From: Chlorella sorokiniana
Taxonomy: Eukaryota; Chlorophyta; Trebouxiophyceae; Chlorellales; Chlorellaceae
Direction: 5' to 3'
Assembly: GCA_025917655.1 (NCBI GenBank)
Contig: CP084613.1
Location: 558,001-622,000, forward strand
DNA: 64,000 bases
Under the pieces are notes generated by a model. It worked only from the letters and a program-made list of their open reading frames with translations. It ran no database searches and was not told where the DNA came from. Of the stretch, positions 50,701 to 61,626 are shown one piece after another. Every line of letters begins with the position of its first letter. Position 1 is the stretch's first letter. The position numbers and the translations under genes are program-made.

Positions 50701-53700
50701 CCCTCCAAAGCCCTACAGCAGGGCCGGGCACGCAGCAGTGCCTTGATCAATGCCACACCGATACGCAGCAGCAGCGAAGAGGTGGGGGAGAGGGCAACAG
50801 GGCGGCAAGCGAAGCGCAAGCAGCGGCTGTCTGCTGGTCGCCGCCGCAGCGCACCCGCCCTGCGGCCCCAGCAGGCTGGCTAGGTTGGCGAGCGTGTGCA
50901 GCTGCTGCAGCTTGTCTGCCCGGATGAGCACCTTATTCTGCTCCACTGCACTCAGCAGTAAGAATGGGGAGGGGTGAGCTCTTGGCTGGGAGCTCACGAC
51001 GCAAGCCAGCGCCACAGCAGCATGCGACTGCGACAACTGCAGTGGCAACTGCCCACAAGTCAGCCAGCGCCAGCCGCAGCAAGAACCAGGAAGGTCTAGC
51101 TAGCAGGCAGGCCCCGCTGCTCTTGAAACAGCGCAGCAGGCCCCCCACCTGTGGCCAGAGCTTCCCGGTACGCGCGTACCGCCTCCGCTGCCTGTCCTTG
51201 CAGCAGAAGCAGACCCGCCAGCCCGTTGAGGCTCGCCAACAGCAGGCGCTGCAGGCGGCGACAGGCAGGGGCAGACCAGGCAAAGGGGGTGAGATAATGT
51301 GTGAAGCCAGGCACCCGTCGCGCAACACGACAACCTTAAAAGCACGTTTCCCGCCAAGGTCCTCCCTCCCCGACTTGCCTGAGCATCCTCCGCCTCCACC
51401 CGCGCCTTGGCCAGCAGCACCTCAAGCACCTCTGCCATGGTCATCGGGCGCGCAGGCTGCCGCCAGCGGCAGCGCGGATGCCGCCGCCGCCCACCTGTGG
51501 TGTGTGTGCATGTGTGTGTGGGGGGGGTGGGTGGGTGGGTGGGTGGGTGGCGGGAGGGGCAGGTTTCTGTGAGATAGCACATGACAGCATGCATGGCCCT
51601 CGGAGGGAATGCGCATTAGAGATGCGACTTCAAAGACAAAGTAAAAACAAACACGTCACACCTGGGGGTGGCAGCAAGCCTGACGCAGGCGCAGCAGCGG
51701 GTGCAGCAGCGAGGCCTCCTCGCGCCGCGTCAGCGCCCTGTCCTCAAAGCCGGCGGCGGCGGCGGCTGCCGCGGGCGACCGCGGTCCGCGCGGCGACGCA
51801 GGGCCTGCCCCCTCCTGAGGCACCTCAGTTATGCCGTCAGAGACGGCGGCGGCAGCCATGGCAGCCGCCAGCAACTGCGGCGACAGCGCCGCACGGGCCT
51901 TGGACACGCACTCCTGCGGTTGGTGACAGTACAGGCTGCGGTTGGTGACAGTACAGATGCTGCACGCTGAGGCGGACACACACTCCTGCGGTTTGGCGGC
52001 AGTGCAGACGCTGCACGCTGAGGCCAACCTTGCCAGAAACCTTGCCTGCTGCAGGTGCTCATGCGCATAGCTGCAAGGCATGGCGCCCAACAGCACCTGC
52101 CAGGCTGCAAGCAACACAGACACGACAGTGCTGAGCATGCCCCGGGGCCCCACCTCGTGCTGCCGTCGGTAGAAGTGGCGCTCAATGGCGCTAAGCTGCA
52201 AGAGCTTCGTGTGGTGGTGCTGCGGGGGTGGCGGTGGGGTGGGGGGGGAAGGGCGGCAGAGGCGTATTGAGGTTGCAGAGCAGGAGTGGCAAGCTTACGT
52301 GCATGCACATGTGAGTGAGTTGGGAGCTGGTGTGGGGTGGGCGCAGGGCAGCCGGGGTTGGGGGTGGCTGCATGGCTCTTGCAGGCGCATGAGCGTCTTT
52401 GGGTTGTGAGCTGCGGGTGCCCCCCCCCCCCCCCACCCCGCCCTCACCCCCCACCCCGCCCTCACCCTCCACGCACTGACCTGTGGAGGCAGGCCCAGCT
52501 CCGCCGCCACGTCAGCCTTAGAGGAGCGCCACAGCATGCCGCCCAGCGAGGGGCGCAGCAGGGCCAGCAGGCGGGCGCGGCCTGGGAGGCAGAGGGGCCA
52601 GCAGGAAGGGTAAATTGGTGGCGCTGCCAACCTGCGCCGCCCCACATGGTCAGGGCACGTGGCAGCACCCCGCCAGCCATGTGTCACCTCCGCTCAGCGC
52701 CCGCTCTCTGGCCGCTTGCATGCACCCCCGTCCTTATTCGCCCCCCCAAAACACACACACACACACACATACGACCCACGCGCACACCCACACACACAGC
52801 TGCTCTCACCGGCGCGGCTGCCGGCTTCATAGGGGCGCTGCAGCACGCGCAGCCACCAGTGGTGGCTGTCGAAGGGCGCCGCCTGCAGGAAGGCCAGCAG
52901 GCCAAACAAGTCCTCCAGGCCGCGAGAGAGCGGCGTGCCAGTGACGCACCTGAGCGCAAGGGGAAGGGGCTGGGGTGGGGGTTAGGGGGCCAAGCGGAGG
53001 GGGATGGCGTGGGGGTGAGGCGAGGAAGAAGGGACACGGGCACTTGTGGGAAAACACGCTGGCATGGGGGAGGGATGCCCGCGCTGGCCCCGCAGGGCCC
53101 TGCTTCCCAGCTGCTAGCCCGCCCTGCACCAGCACCCCAGCGCCCCACCAGCGGTGCACGGTGTGCAGCTTCAGCGCCATCTCTGCCGCCTTGGCTGTGG
53201 AGCTTTCCACCATCTGTGCTTCGTCCAGGCACACCCGCCACCAGCGCAGGCGCGTCAGGGGGTGGGAACCACCTGAAGTGGAGGGTGGGATGCAGCGGGG
53301 AGCAGAGGGTTGGAGGGTGGGATGCCGCGGGGAGAAGGAAGGTGGAGGAGCCACAGTCGGCGGGACGCGGGCTGCTTGCTGGGACCTCGGCTGGTCCTGG
53401 CGGCAAGGCCTGCATACGACCCGTGTCGTTCAACGAACCCTTAAAGGGCACACACGTCACGACAGAAACATCAAAATGCAATCTGATTATGAAACTTGCA
53501 CCCACACCCGCAGCTTGCCTCATACTTCTTGCGCCAGCGCAGCCTGCGCCCCGCACCCTCGCCCTCATCCGGGCAATGGTGTATGTCCCGCCGCAGAACG
53601 TCGTACGTCGTCAGAACTATGTCGGCGGCTGCCAGCTGGGCGGCGGTCACCGGCCGTGTGGCGGCGCCTGCGGAGGTTGAGGCGTGGGGAACCCCGTCTG

Positions 53701-56369
53701 GCAGCCGGGCAGGAATCCTCTGACAGCAGCAGGAATCCGCAGAACAGGCGCCGCGGAACCTTACTTCAACAAAACAGAGTGCACCAGCGTGTGCACCGAC
53801 GGCGGGCGCGAGCAGAAGAGCGCGAAGCAGCGGCGCCAGTGCCCAGCCAACCGGCTCACCTCTCCCTGCCTGCGGCTGGCCTTCATACGTGAGCAGCTTC
53901 ACAGCCCCGGCTGGATGTGGCGCAGGATCTCGTCCCGCCTGCGGTGTTAGGAGGGCGGCAGTGGGCGCCATCAGCGGCTCACCACACGTCGTCATGCGTA
54001 GCAGGGCAGGGGGTGGCACATCCAGCAGAACAGAAGGGCAGGATAAAGCGTTTCAGGGGTGTGCACGCTCGGTTGCAGTCGAAAGAGTGCCTCCTTGCTG
54101 CCAAACCAGCCCCCCGCCCCCCCCTCTCCACCCCCAGGCTCACCACTGGTGCAGGATGGGTGTAGGGCAGACGACGAGCGTCGCACCGCAGGGCTGCGTG
54201 ACGGCAGCCGCCGCTGTCGCGCGGCGGCAGCCGCCGCAGACCCACTCGCGGGGGCGCGGCGCAGGCCGCAGCAGGCCGCGTGCATCCACACGTCGCACTC
54301 GTCGCACTGCAGCCACAGGCCCTCGTAGCCTTCCTCCTCGGTGGCGCCGCAAAGGCAGCCGACAACGACGCCGCGCCTGCAAGCATCCACACGGATGGCG
54401 CTGGTGCTGGCTGCGCGGCACGAGCAGCTGGCCGTGCTACACAGGCAGCCTGAACAAGTGGGCACTGGTGCGAGAAACCCACCAAGCCAGCGCATCCAGC
54501 AACACAGGGGCAGCATAGCCAGCAAAATCCACGCTAGGGCCACGCAAATCCACTGCGGTCCCTCGCACCGTTTGCTGCCACGCCGAGCCGCGTCGTCCCC
54601 CCGCGCCTCAAACACTGGCGGCGGCCCAGTGTAGCGATGCGCCGCGATGCAGGCCAGCAGCTCCACGGTTTTGCCCAGCCCCATCTCATCAGCCAGAATG
54701 CCTCCCGCGGCTGGCACAGAAGTGAGGGAAGCCATGGGGCTTGTCTTTTCAGAGCAGGAGTGGGGCAACAAGCAGCGCGGTTGGGCCTTTGGCCAGGACG
54801 GCGCCAGGCAAGGCGGGCAATGGGAAGAAGGCACGGGCCAGATCAGCACGAGGGCAGCAGCGCTCAACGCTGCAGTTGGCTGCAGCTGCCGCTTGGCGCA
54901 GGGAGGCTGCAGGAGCGGCGAGCGGCGCACCTCTGGAGGCGCGGGAAGCGCTGCAGCGCGATGCGTCCATTGTAGGGGTTCACGTAGAAGCCGCCATCGC
55001 TGCCATCGCAGGGCACCCAGCGCCACAGCGGGTGCAGCGGCTCCTCGCGGGCGCCGGCCCCCCGCCCTCCTCCTCCTCCTTCACAGCGGCAACAACCGAT
55101 ACGGCGCCGCCCGGCATCGTCGCCGGGACGCCCTCTGCTGAGGGGCTGCTCGAGCGTGCCGTGCCCCGCTCCCGATCCACCATCCACTGCGCTGCACGCG
55201 CCTGTCACAGGGCACAGAAAAAACAAAAACTCAAAAACAAACAAACACAAAAAAAAAGCATGGAGAAGGACAGCGCTCTGCCTGGCCTACTCGGAGCGCA
55301 GTTGGCTGCCCTCGCAAGGAAGACTGGCTGCAGGACAGGCGAGGAAAGGGTGGACGAGGGGATCCAGGACGCCCACCTGGTACCGGCGCAGCGTGGGCAG
55401 CAGGAAGCCAGCCGTGGCGCCAGCCGGCAGCTCCGGCTCGGAGCCGCTCGGCTTGACGGCGGAGTAGAGCTCGGCGGCATCGAAACCGCCGCCTGCCGCT
55501 CCTGCCGCGGGGCTCCCGGCTGCTGGGCTTGGCTGTGAAGGGGGATGCGGCGGCACCTGCCCGCGGGCTGCACAGCGGGCTGCTCAGCAGCTCGGCAGCG
55601 GCGGCAGAGCCGCCGCGGAGCAGCGGCTGCCCCAGCTCCAGCTCTCGATTAGGGTCAAGCTCCGGGCGCAGCCAGCGCAACAATGTCAGCAGGCCGAGGT
55701 GCCACTGCCGCTGCTGATGCTCCTCCGGGTCCTCGGCAGCATCCGCCGCAGCCTTGTCCGTCAGGCCGAGGCGTAGGCTGCAGTCGCCGCTGTCGCCCGG
55801 CGGCCGCACGCTCACGGCGCAGCTCAAGTGTTTTGATTCAAGCAGCTCCAGCAGCGAGTCTGCCTCCTCCCAGCCGGGGGCCGACAGGGAGCCTTGCCAC
55901 TGGCCGCAGCCACCCGGCGACTGGTAGCGGACACCGATGCAGCGGCTGCTGTTGCTGCTGGGCTGCCGGTCTGGGTCCGAATCCTCTTCTGTTTCGCCAT
56001 CATCCGTGACAAAGAGCAGCTGGCCGTCCTCTAAGATATGCTGCTCTGGCGCTGCCGAGATGGAGGCAGCCTCACGCCAGCCCCACACCGCCACCTCAGC
56101 AAACCGCCAGCGCTGATCCTCGGCCGCAGAAACAATGACGTGGTGGGACGCGTCCTGTACCAGTGCTAGCTGCACGCGGCGCCTGCGCTTCACGCGCCGC
56201 TGGGGCTGCTCCTCTTCATCATCGCTGGGTTGCCTGGCAAGAGCCTGCCCAAGGACATCGGCCGCTGCCCCCAGCCGCCGCCACTGTCGGCGCATGCCTC
56301 AGCAAGGAAGTCGTCGCGGTCCTCGGGTCGGCCCAAGCGGGCTTGAGGCTTGCTCTTCCTCTTGCCCAT
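44706..56369 (-). CDS. SHPRH: SHPRH-type SNF2 helicase / PHD / RING E3 ubiquitin ligase
   Basis: Nuclear DNA-damage-tolerance ligase; its best-known relatives poly-ubiquitinate PCNA. ATG 56369 opens MGKRKSKPQARLGRPEDRDD. In gene order: a linker ending ATAGFLLPTLRRYQ (about 55380); GGFYVNPYNGRIALQRFPRL; helicase motif I GGILADEMGLGKTVELLAC (about 54650-54710); a PHD finger CLCGATEEEGYEGLWLQC then CDVWMHAACCGL (54230-54370); GATLVVCPTPILHQW; DIVLTTYDVLRRDIHH; motif II as LDEAQMVES (about 53210-53235); VTGTPLSRGLEDLFGLLAFL (52880-52950); a long helical middle; RING CPICHDRLGPELVMLPCAHR with CPVCRCRV (46620-46990); then VLVFSTWKDVLELV, GANGLNLT and ALGRVDRIGQTEATHVHRF (45590-45830). PHD between motif I and Ia and RING between helicase lobes is the SHPRH arrangement. 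The proposed stop is 44708-44706. Frame breaks include 56268-56272 and the PHD exon. Exact exons in 47-52 kb are unresolved. Confidence 0.88.
51521..51550 (+). repeat. G-run and (GGGT)n tract
   Basis: A G run followed by about five GGGT units in an intron of the SHPRH gene. It could form a G-quadruplex on the + strand (non-template for SHPRH is minus). Confidence 0.7.
52420..52434 (+). repeat. Poly-C run
   Basis: Fifteen consecutive C, followed by short C-rich repeats to about 52470, in an intron of SHPRH. It appears as a G-rich tract in the sense strand. Confidence 0.8.
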
Positions 56370-56627
56370 TGCGCCGTGCTAAAGGCGTGGGCCAGGGCTT
56401 TAATCCCGATCACTTCCGCTGCATCTCCACCTCTAGCGCCCTTTTAAGGCACAATTGCGATATTGTGCTTCTTCTGCGGGAAAAGTCATGCGCCAGAGTG
56501 GCCATGGAACCGGCTGTTGAAACTTTTGGAGCACGTACCTCCGAAACGTACAGACAGGCTGTAAACAGTGCAATTGTGCGTGCATGCTAATCAATTACAG
56601 CCAAAATACATTCAAAATTCCATCATA
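56370..56627. promoter_or_regulatory. Divergent upstream region between SHPRH and LRR gene
   Basis: Only about 258 bases separate the two divergent start codons, so promoter and 5' UTRs must be shared or overlapping. The region is distinctly AT-richer than its flanks. Confidence 0.5.
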
Positions 56628-58142
56628 ATGGTTTGGGGTTCTGCACAGCGTGGAATCGACGATTTGGTGGACAGAATACAGCGGAACGACCCGTCCCTGA
56701 CCTCGCTCTGCATCCTTCGTGGTAGAAAGTTCGACGATGACGGCGCCAGTGCTCTGGCAGCCGCGCTGCAGGCCAACACCACCCTGCAGGAGTTGACGGT
56801 CAGCAGCCACGCCGTCTCCCCGGCGGCCGCCGCAGCCATCGCCGCCGCGCTGGCCGTCAACCGCACTCTGCGCAGCTTGGACCTTGGCAACAGGAGTTTC
56901 GGCGACGAGGTGAACAAGTCAACGGCATTGCAGCACTCCAAGCCAGAGAGGCTGGCAATGGCACAGCACCGCTGCCACCTGTCACTCGCTTGCCTGTCGG
57001 GCGAGCCTGCGATCGCTGTGCATGCAGGGCGTGGCCGCTCTGGCTCCTGGAATCAAGGCGAGCACCTCCTTAAAGCGGCTGGTGCTCGAAGCCAAGGGAC
57101 TGACGGCGGGCGGCTGCGCCGCGCTGGGCGCCGCCCTGGTGGCCAACCGCAGCGTGCAGGAACTGCTGCTGGGCCAGAACGACATCGGCGGCGCCGGCCT
57201 GGCGGCTCTGCTGCAGGCCCTTTGCGGCGCCAGCAGCGAACATCGCTGCAGCGGCGGCGACAGCAGCGGCAGCGCCCCTGGGTGCTGCTCGACTGCAGCG
57301 GATGCGGGCTGCTGGGGGCGGCAGCAATGGTGCCCCTGGCGGCGGCGCTGCAGCACGGCCGCCTGCCCCGCCTGCAGTCCTTGCGGCTGGACAGCAACCA
57401 GCTGGGGGAGGAGGGCGGCGTGGGTCTGGCAGCCGGGCTGGCCGGGCGGTGGGCAGCGCGCTGCAGGCGCTGCACCTGCAGCGCTGCGGCCTCGGCCCGA
57501 CGGCGGCCGCTGCGCTGGCTGCCGCGCTGCCCGCGACCCTGCGCGTCCTGGATCTGAGCGGCAACCCGCTTGGCAGCCAGGGCGCGGCTGCGCTGGCCTC
57601 TGCGCTGCGTGATGGGGTGGCGCCGCTGCTGCACAAGCTGCTGCTGGGTGGCTGTGAGCTGGGAGACAGCGACATCGCAGCCCTGGGGGGCTCTCGCCGC
57701 TGCAGCGGGCGCCGGCGAGAGTCTGGAGCTGGATTTGAGCGGCAACGCCGCGGGCGGGGCAGCGGCGGCGGCGCTCGCGCAAGCCCCGCTGCGCGCGCTG
57801 TGCCTCCACGACTGCCGGCTCGGCGGGGAGGGCGCCGCGGCGCTCGCGCAGCTGCTGGCAGGCCCCGGGTCTTTCGAGCGGCTTTGCGAGCTGGATCTGT
57901 CAGGCAACCGGCTGGACAAGGAGGCCCTGCTGCGTGTGCTGGAGGTGCTGCTGGGCAGCGCCGCCGGCGAAGGCGGACCCCTCGCCGCATGCCCCCGCCT
58001 GCGCCTGCTGGTGCTTGCCGCAAACCCCGGGGCCGCCGACGATGAAGTGGCGACCGCCATCGACCGCCTGCAGGCAGCACGGCCGGCGCTGGATGTCGTG
58101 CGGCGGGCGGCAGACACTGGGGAGGGCGGCCTGATGAGCTAG
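56628..58142 (+). CDS. Leucine-rich-repeat protein, ribonuclease-inhibitor type
   Basis: Start ATG 56628; exons 56628-56909 and 57028-58142 (TAG). Repeats of about 28 residues alternate helix and strand: SLTSLCILRGRKFDDDGASA, LQELTVSSHAVSPAAAAAI, LRSLDLGNRSFGDE, LKRLVLEAKGLTAGGCAALG, VQELLLGQNDIGGAGLAALL, LQSLRLDSNQLGEEGGVGLA, LQALHLQRCGLGPTAAAALA, LRVLDLSGNPLGSQGAAALA, LDLSGNAAGGAAAAALAQAP and LCELDLSGNRLDKEALLRVL. This is the RNI/NLRC3-like class, but no NACHT, kinase or membrane segment is visible, so it is a stand-alone LRR scaffold. Frame changes occur near 57250-57310, near 57440 and near 57690. Function unknown. Confidence 0.8.
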
Positions 58143-59020
58143 TCCCAGCTCGCTGAGCAATGTCCATCCCTTGTCTACAGCCTTTTTTTTACAGGTTTTT
58201 GATTCTTTGAACAGCATACAACCTTTTTTAGGACATAGTTTCAGATCAGAAAATCCAGGAACAGAGACAGGCGCACAGTTTTCTCATCAGCAAGTATCAC
58301 ACACGTATCGCATCGCAAAACAACTGAAAATGAGAAAATAGAGAGCATACAGAATAGCGTGCGGTGCCTGGCACGTGCCTGTTGCAACGAGAGCTGCGGT
58401 TCAGGTGCATGCCCGCCAGGGAGGCACGCGGTGCAGCATGGGTGGGCGCAGTACAGGCTGGGCAGCGAAGTACAGCAGGCGTTGGGGTTTGCCAGGTCAC
58501 GAAAAGGGCCGGTGCAGGGAAAACAGAGGACCGCGCTGGCCGCAAAGCGTCGTGAGGGGGACGTCCGGACAGGGTGCACCCCAGCAGGTGTGGTCAGGTC
58601 GGGATGATGGCGTATTGGCGCATGCATGCAATGGGTCAGTCAGAGGGCGTTGGAAACAACGGATCGATCGCAGCACAGAGGAAGGGTCAACAGGCGGATC
58701 GGCAGAGGGGGGCAGAGGAGGCAGATGGGAGGTAGAGGTACATGCTGCTTTAGTGTGGGAGAGCCTGTTTGGGTGTGGGTACAGGGTGGGCAGCCTTTGA
58801 AGAGCAGGAAAGCAAGGTCACAGCAGGAAAATCGGGTGGAGAGTGCCCTCCAATAACTCACGGGAAAATTGGTTCGAATGAGAGAGGCGCGGGCTGCTGC
58901 TACTAGCTTGTAATCTAGGGCCAGCGATGCTGTTGTGCTTATCAGGGGAGCTGCCTGGATGGGCTCGCCTGTGGCGGCCCGTGTAGCTGCCAGCAGCTGC
59001 CGCATAGGAGCGGCAGCGTG
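58143..59020. other. 3' regions of convergent LRR and UbiA genes
   Basis: No coding segment recognised. TTACA at 58189-58193 (minus-strand TGTAA) could end UbiA, and TGTAA at 58909-58913 could end the LRR gene. If both are used the transcripts overlap by about 720 bases. Confidence 0.4.
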
Positions 59021-61238
59021 TCAGGCAAGGATTGCCAGCAGCAGCGTGCCCAGCGCCACACTCTTCATGGATACGGCGATGGCGGCGGACACGCGGTCAC
59101 GAGCATAGTCGCTGCGCAGCACGGCCAGCGCAGCTCGAAGGGGGCAGACAGCACGGCTGCCATGACGGCCAGCGCTGCAGCGCGCAGCGGAGCCTCCAGC
59201 CCCGGATGGGCGGCCCAGGCCCAGGCCAGGCCGCCGCCGGCCAGCGCCGCGTGCGCCGCCAGCGCAAAGCAGGAGCCCAGCAGCGCGAGGCAGACGCCCA
59301 GGGCGGCGCGGGGCCCGCCACCACCGGGAGCGTGCGTACGCCGGCGGCGCCGTCGCCCAGCCGGTCCTGTGGGCAGGCAAGCCGCAGGGCCGATCACTTC
59401 CACAGCGGCGGAGCACATGCGGTCAGCAGCAGTGAGCGCAGCCCCTCCACTCCCCCAAGAAAGCCCCCCTTCCCCCACCACATACCCACTAAAGAAAACG
59501 CCCACAGACGTGCCCCACCCTCCCCCGCCATCCCCAGCTCCCTTAATTTTTTTCCTGACCTGGATGTCCATCATGATCTCCCGCTGCAGTATGCCCAGCC
59601 AGAGGAAGGCGGTGGGGGCCAGCACGGCTCAGGCCCGGCCCCGCGGCCCCCGCAGCCAGCGCGCCCGCCAGCGGCGCCGCCGCGATCGTGGATGCTACCA
59701 CCAGGTTCTTGGCCAGCAGGTGGCGCTTGATGACGGGGGTGTAGAGCACCGTGGCGGCGGCGGAGGCCGCGATGGTCAGCCTCACGCCTGCAGGCCGGCA
59801 GCGGGGGCCGGGCAGCGTTGAGTGGATGTGCAGCGGCAGGCAGCTGCCCTGTCAAAAGGGCTGGCAGCGCCCGGGAAGGGCTCGGAGGGGAGGGCTGGTG
59901 CGTGAGCACACTGCCAACAACAGACGGCGCTGCACACGCTGCCACAACGGACAAGCCCATGCTATGGCGCAACAACAAAGGAAGCCATGCACGCAATGCG
60001 GCCGCTGCAAGCCCACCCACCCACCCACCCGTGTTTGGCACGACGCATGTCAGCGCCAGCAGGCAGATGTAGACGAGGGTGGACACCAGCAGGGCGCGGT
60101 CGGGCGGGATGAGGCCAGAGGGGATGGGCTTGGATGCGTCGTTCACCTGGCAAAACCAGCCAGGGGAGAGGAGCCGAGCTGCGTGTAACGGCTGGTAGGC
60201 AGGCCCCGTACCAGCGTCTGCCTTTCCCAACACACCACCCAACACAGACAAAAAGTGCCCCCCCCTCCTCACACACACACACACACTCCCCCTACTGCAC
60301 CTCCCCTTGCCCACTTCATCAACGAACAGACCCCCCAAAAAACAACAGGAACCGCTCCCCACCGCGTCGATGCGCCAGTCAAAGTAGTCGTTGATGGCGC
60401 AGGAGGCGAGGGCCACCGAGGCGGAGGCCAGGCCCATGAACCACACTGCGGCGATGGGAGGGGCATGGCATGCGGGATATTTAAAATAAGGAGGAAGAGG
60501 AGTGGCCAGGCTTGTGCACAATGCAGGCGGGCAGACCAGCCTGGAAGCTTGGGGCAGGGCAGCCGCGTGCTGAGCTGTGGCTGGGTGTGGAGGCCTGCCG
60601 GGGTGCTGCTCTCCTCACCGGTGAGATGCTTCAGCGCCAGCAGCGTCTTGCCTGCGCCTGTCCAGGCGCCCAGCAGCACGAGGCAGAGGGAGGGGATGGC
60701 GTTCCAGCCGCGGAAGAGCTGCACGCAGCGGGGCGGGGGTGGAGAGGGTGGGGGCCGTGTGGGGCGAGCGAAGTCAGGCAGAAGGAAGAAGGGGGAACGC
60801 CTGCACATGACCTTGCTACAAGTTTGCATAGACGTCACTGAAGCATGCATGGAAGCATGACGGACGTGGGATCACTGCACTCCCACCCAGCAACTGCCCA
60901 GGGGTCTGCCTTGCCTTGTAGTAGCCATCCCACTGGGCCTGCGCGTGCAGCTCCCCAGCCGCCGCCAACTCGCCGTGCTCAGGCAGCGGTGCTGCGCCAA
61001 AGGGCCGCGCAACCGCTTGCGGCCTCAAGAACCGCGGGCTGCTGCCGCCGCCGCTGCTGCTGCTGCTGCCGGCCGGGCCTTGGTAGGCTGCGCCGGCGCC
61101 AGGAGCGCCGGGCCCGCTGGCGGCGGCAACGCCAGGCGCAGGCCGACGATAGCAGCGCCCCACCCCGACAGGCGCGGGAGCCGCTCGAAGGGACTGCAGA
61201 CGCCTTTCAAGGCGAACGGAGCTGGCAGTGGGCTGCAT
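59021..61238 (-). CDS. UbiA-family prenyltransferase, plastid-type
   Basis: Membrane enzyme that joins an isoprenoid diphosphate to an acceptor. Start ATG 61238 opens a transit-like leader (QPTASSVRLERRLQSLRAAP). Exons: 61238-60915, 60718-60619, 60445-60363, 60146-60029, 59787-59560, 59366-59021 (TGA). Spans and motifs: LFRGWNAIPSLCLVLLGAW; first Asp motif CAINDYFDWRIDAVNDASKP; IPSGLIPPDRALLVSTLVYI; YTPVIKRHLLAKNLVVASTI; AFLWLGILQREIMMDIQ; second Asp motif DRLGDGAAGVRTLPVV. The EIMMDI...GD...G..TLP block is closer to the archaeal-type digeranylgeranylglyceryl phosphate synthase branch than to chlorophyll synthase or COQ2, but the substrate cannot be assigned. The intron after 60915 is GC-AG. 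Frame changes occur near 59630 (AGC CGT) and about 59325, and possibly near 59130. Confidence 0.82.
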
Positions 61239-61626
61239 GGAGAGGCCTTCGAAAGCGTGTCGGTTCGACTTGCACCTCAGCTTTGAAACTGGCGCTGCGC
61301 GTGACGTCGCGGGTCTCACAAACTTCGATATCTTTGGTGAACTGGGCAACACGAAATGAAAGCGGGGTGATGCAGGCTAGCCTGCTCGCAGCTCCGCAGG
61401 CCCATGCAGGGCGCCAAGCATTCGAGTTTTTTCCTGCAAGACTGAACAAAGCTGCAACCCAGAAGTACAGGTCTGCAAACCGCTCCCCCAGATCGGAAGA
61501 GCACCAACCCAACTTCAGGGCGGCGGCGGCCCTGCCCCGGTCATGTCACTGTATCCAAGGCTTGCACTTGATCCAAGTCGAGAAAGGCGCTGACACAACA
61601 TGCAACACACAGTTGGCTGCTAAAAA
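61239..61626. other. Intergenic region between UbiA and aldo/keto reductase
   Basis: About 390 bases, upstream of UbiA and downstream of the reductase, both on the minus strand. No coding segment is seen. It is AT-richer than flanking exons. Confidence 0.45.
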
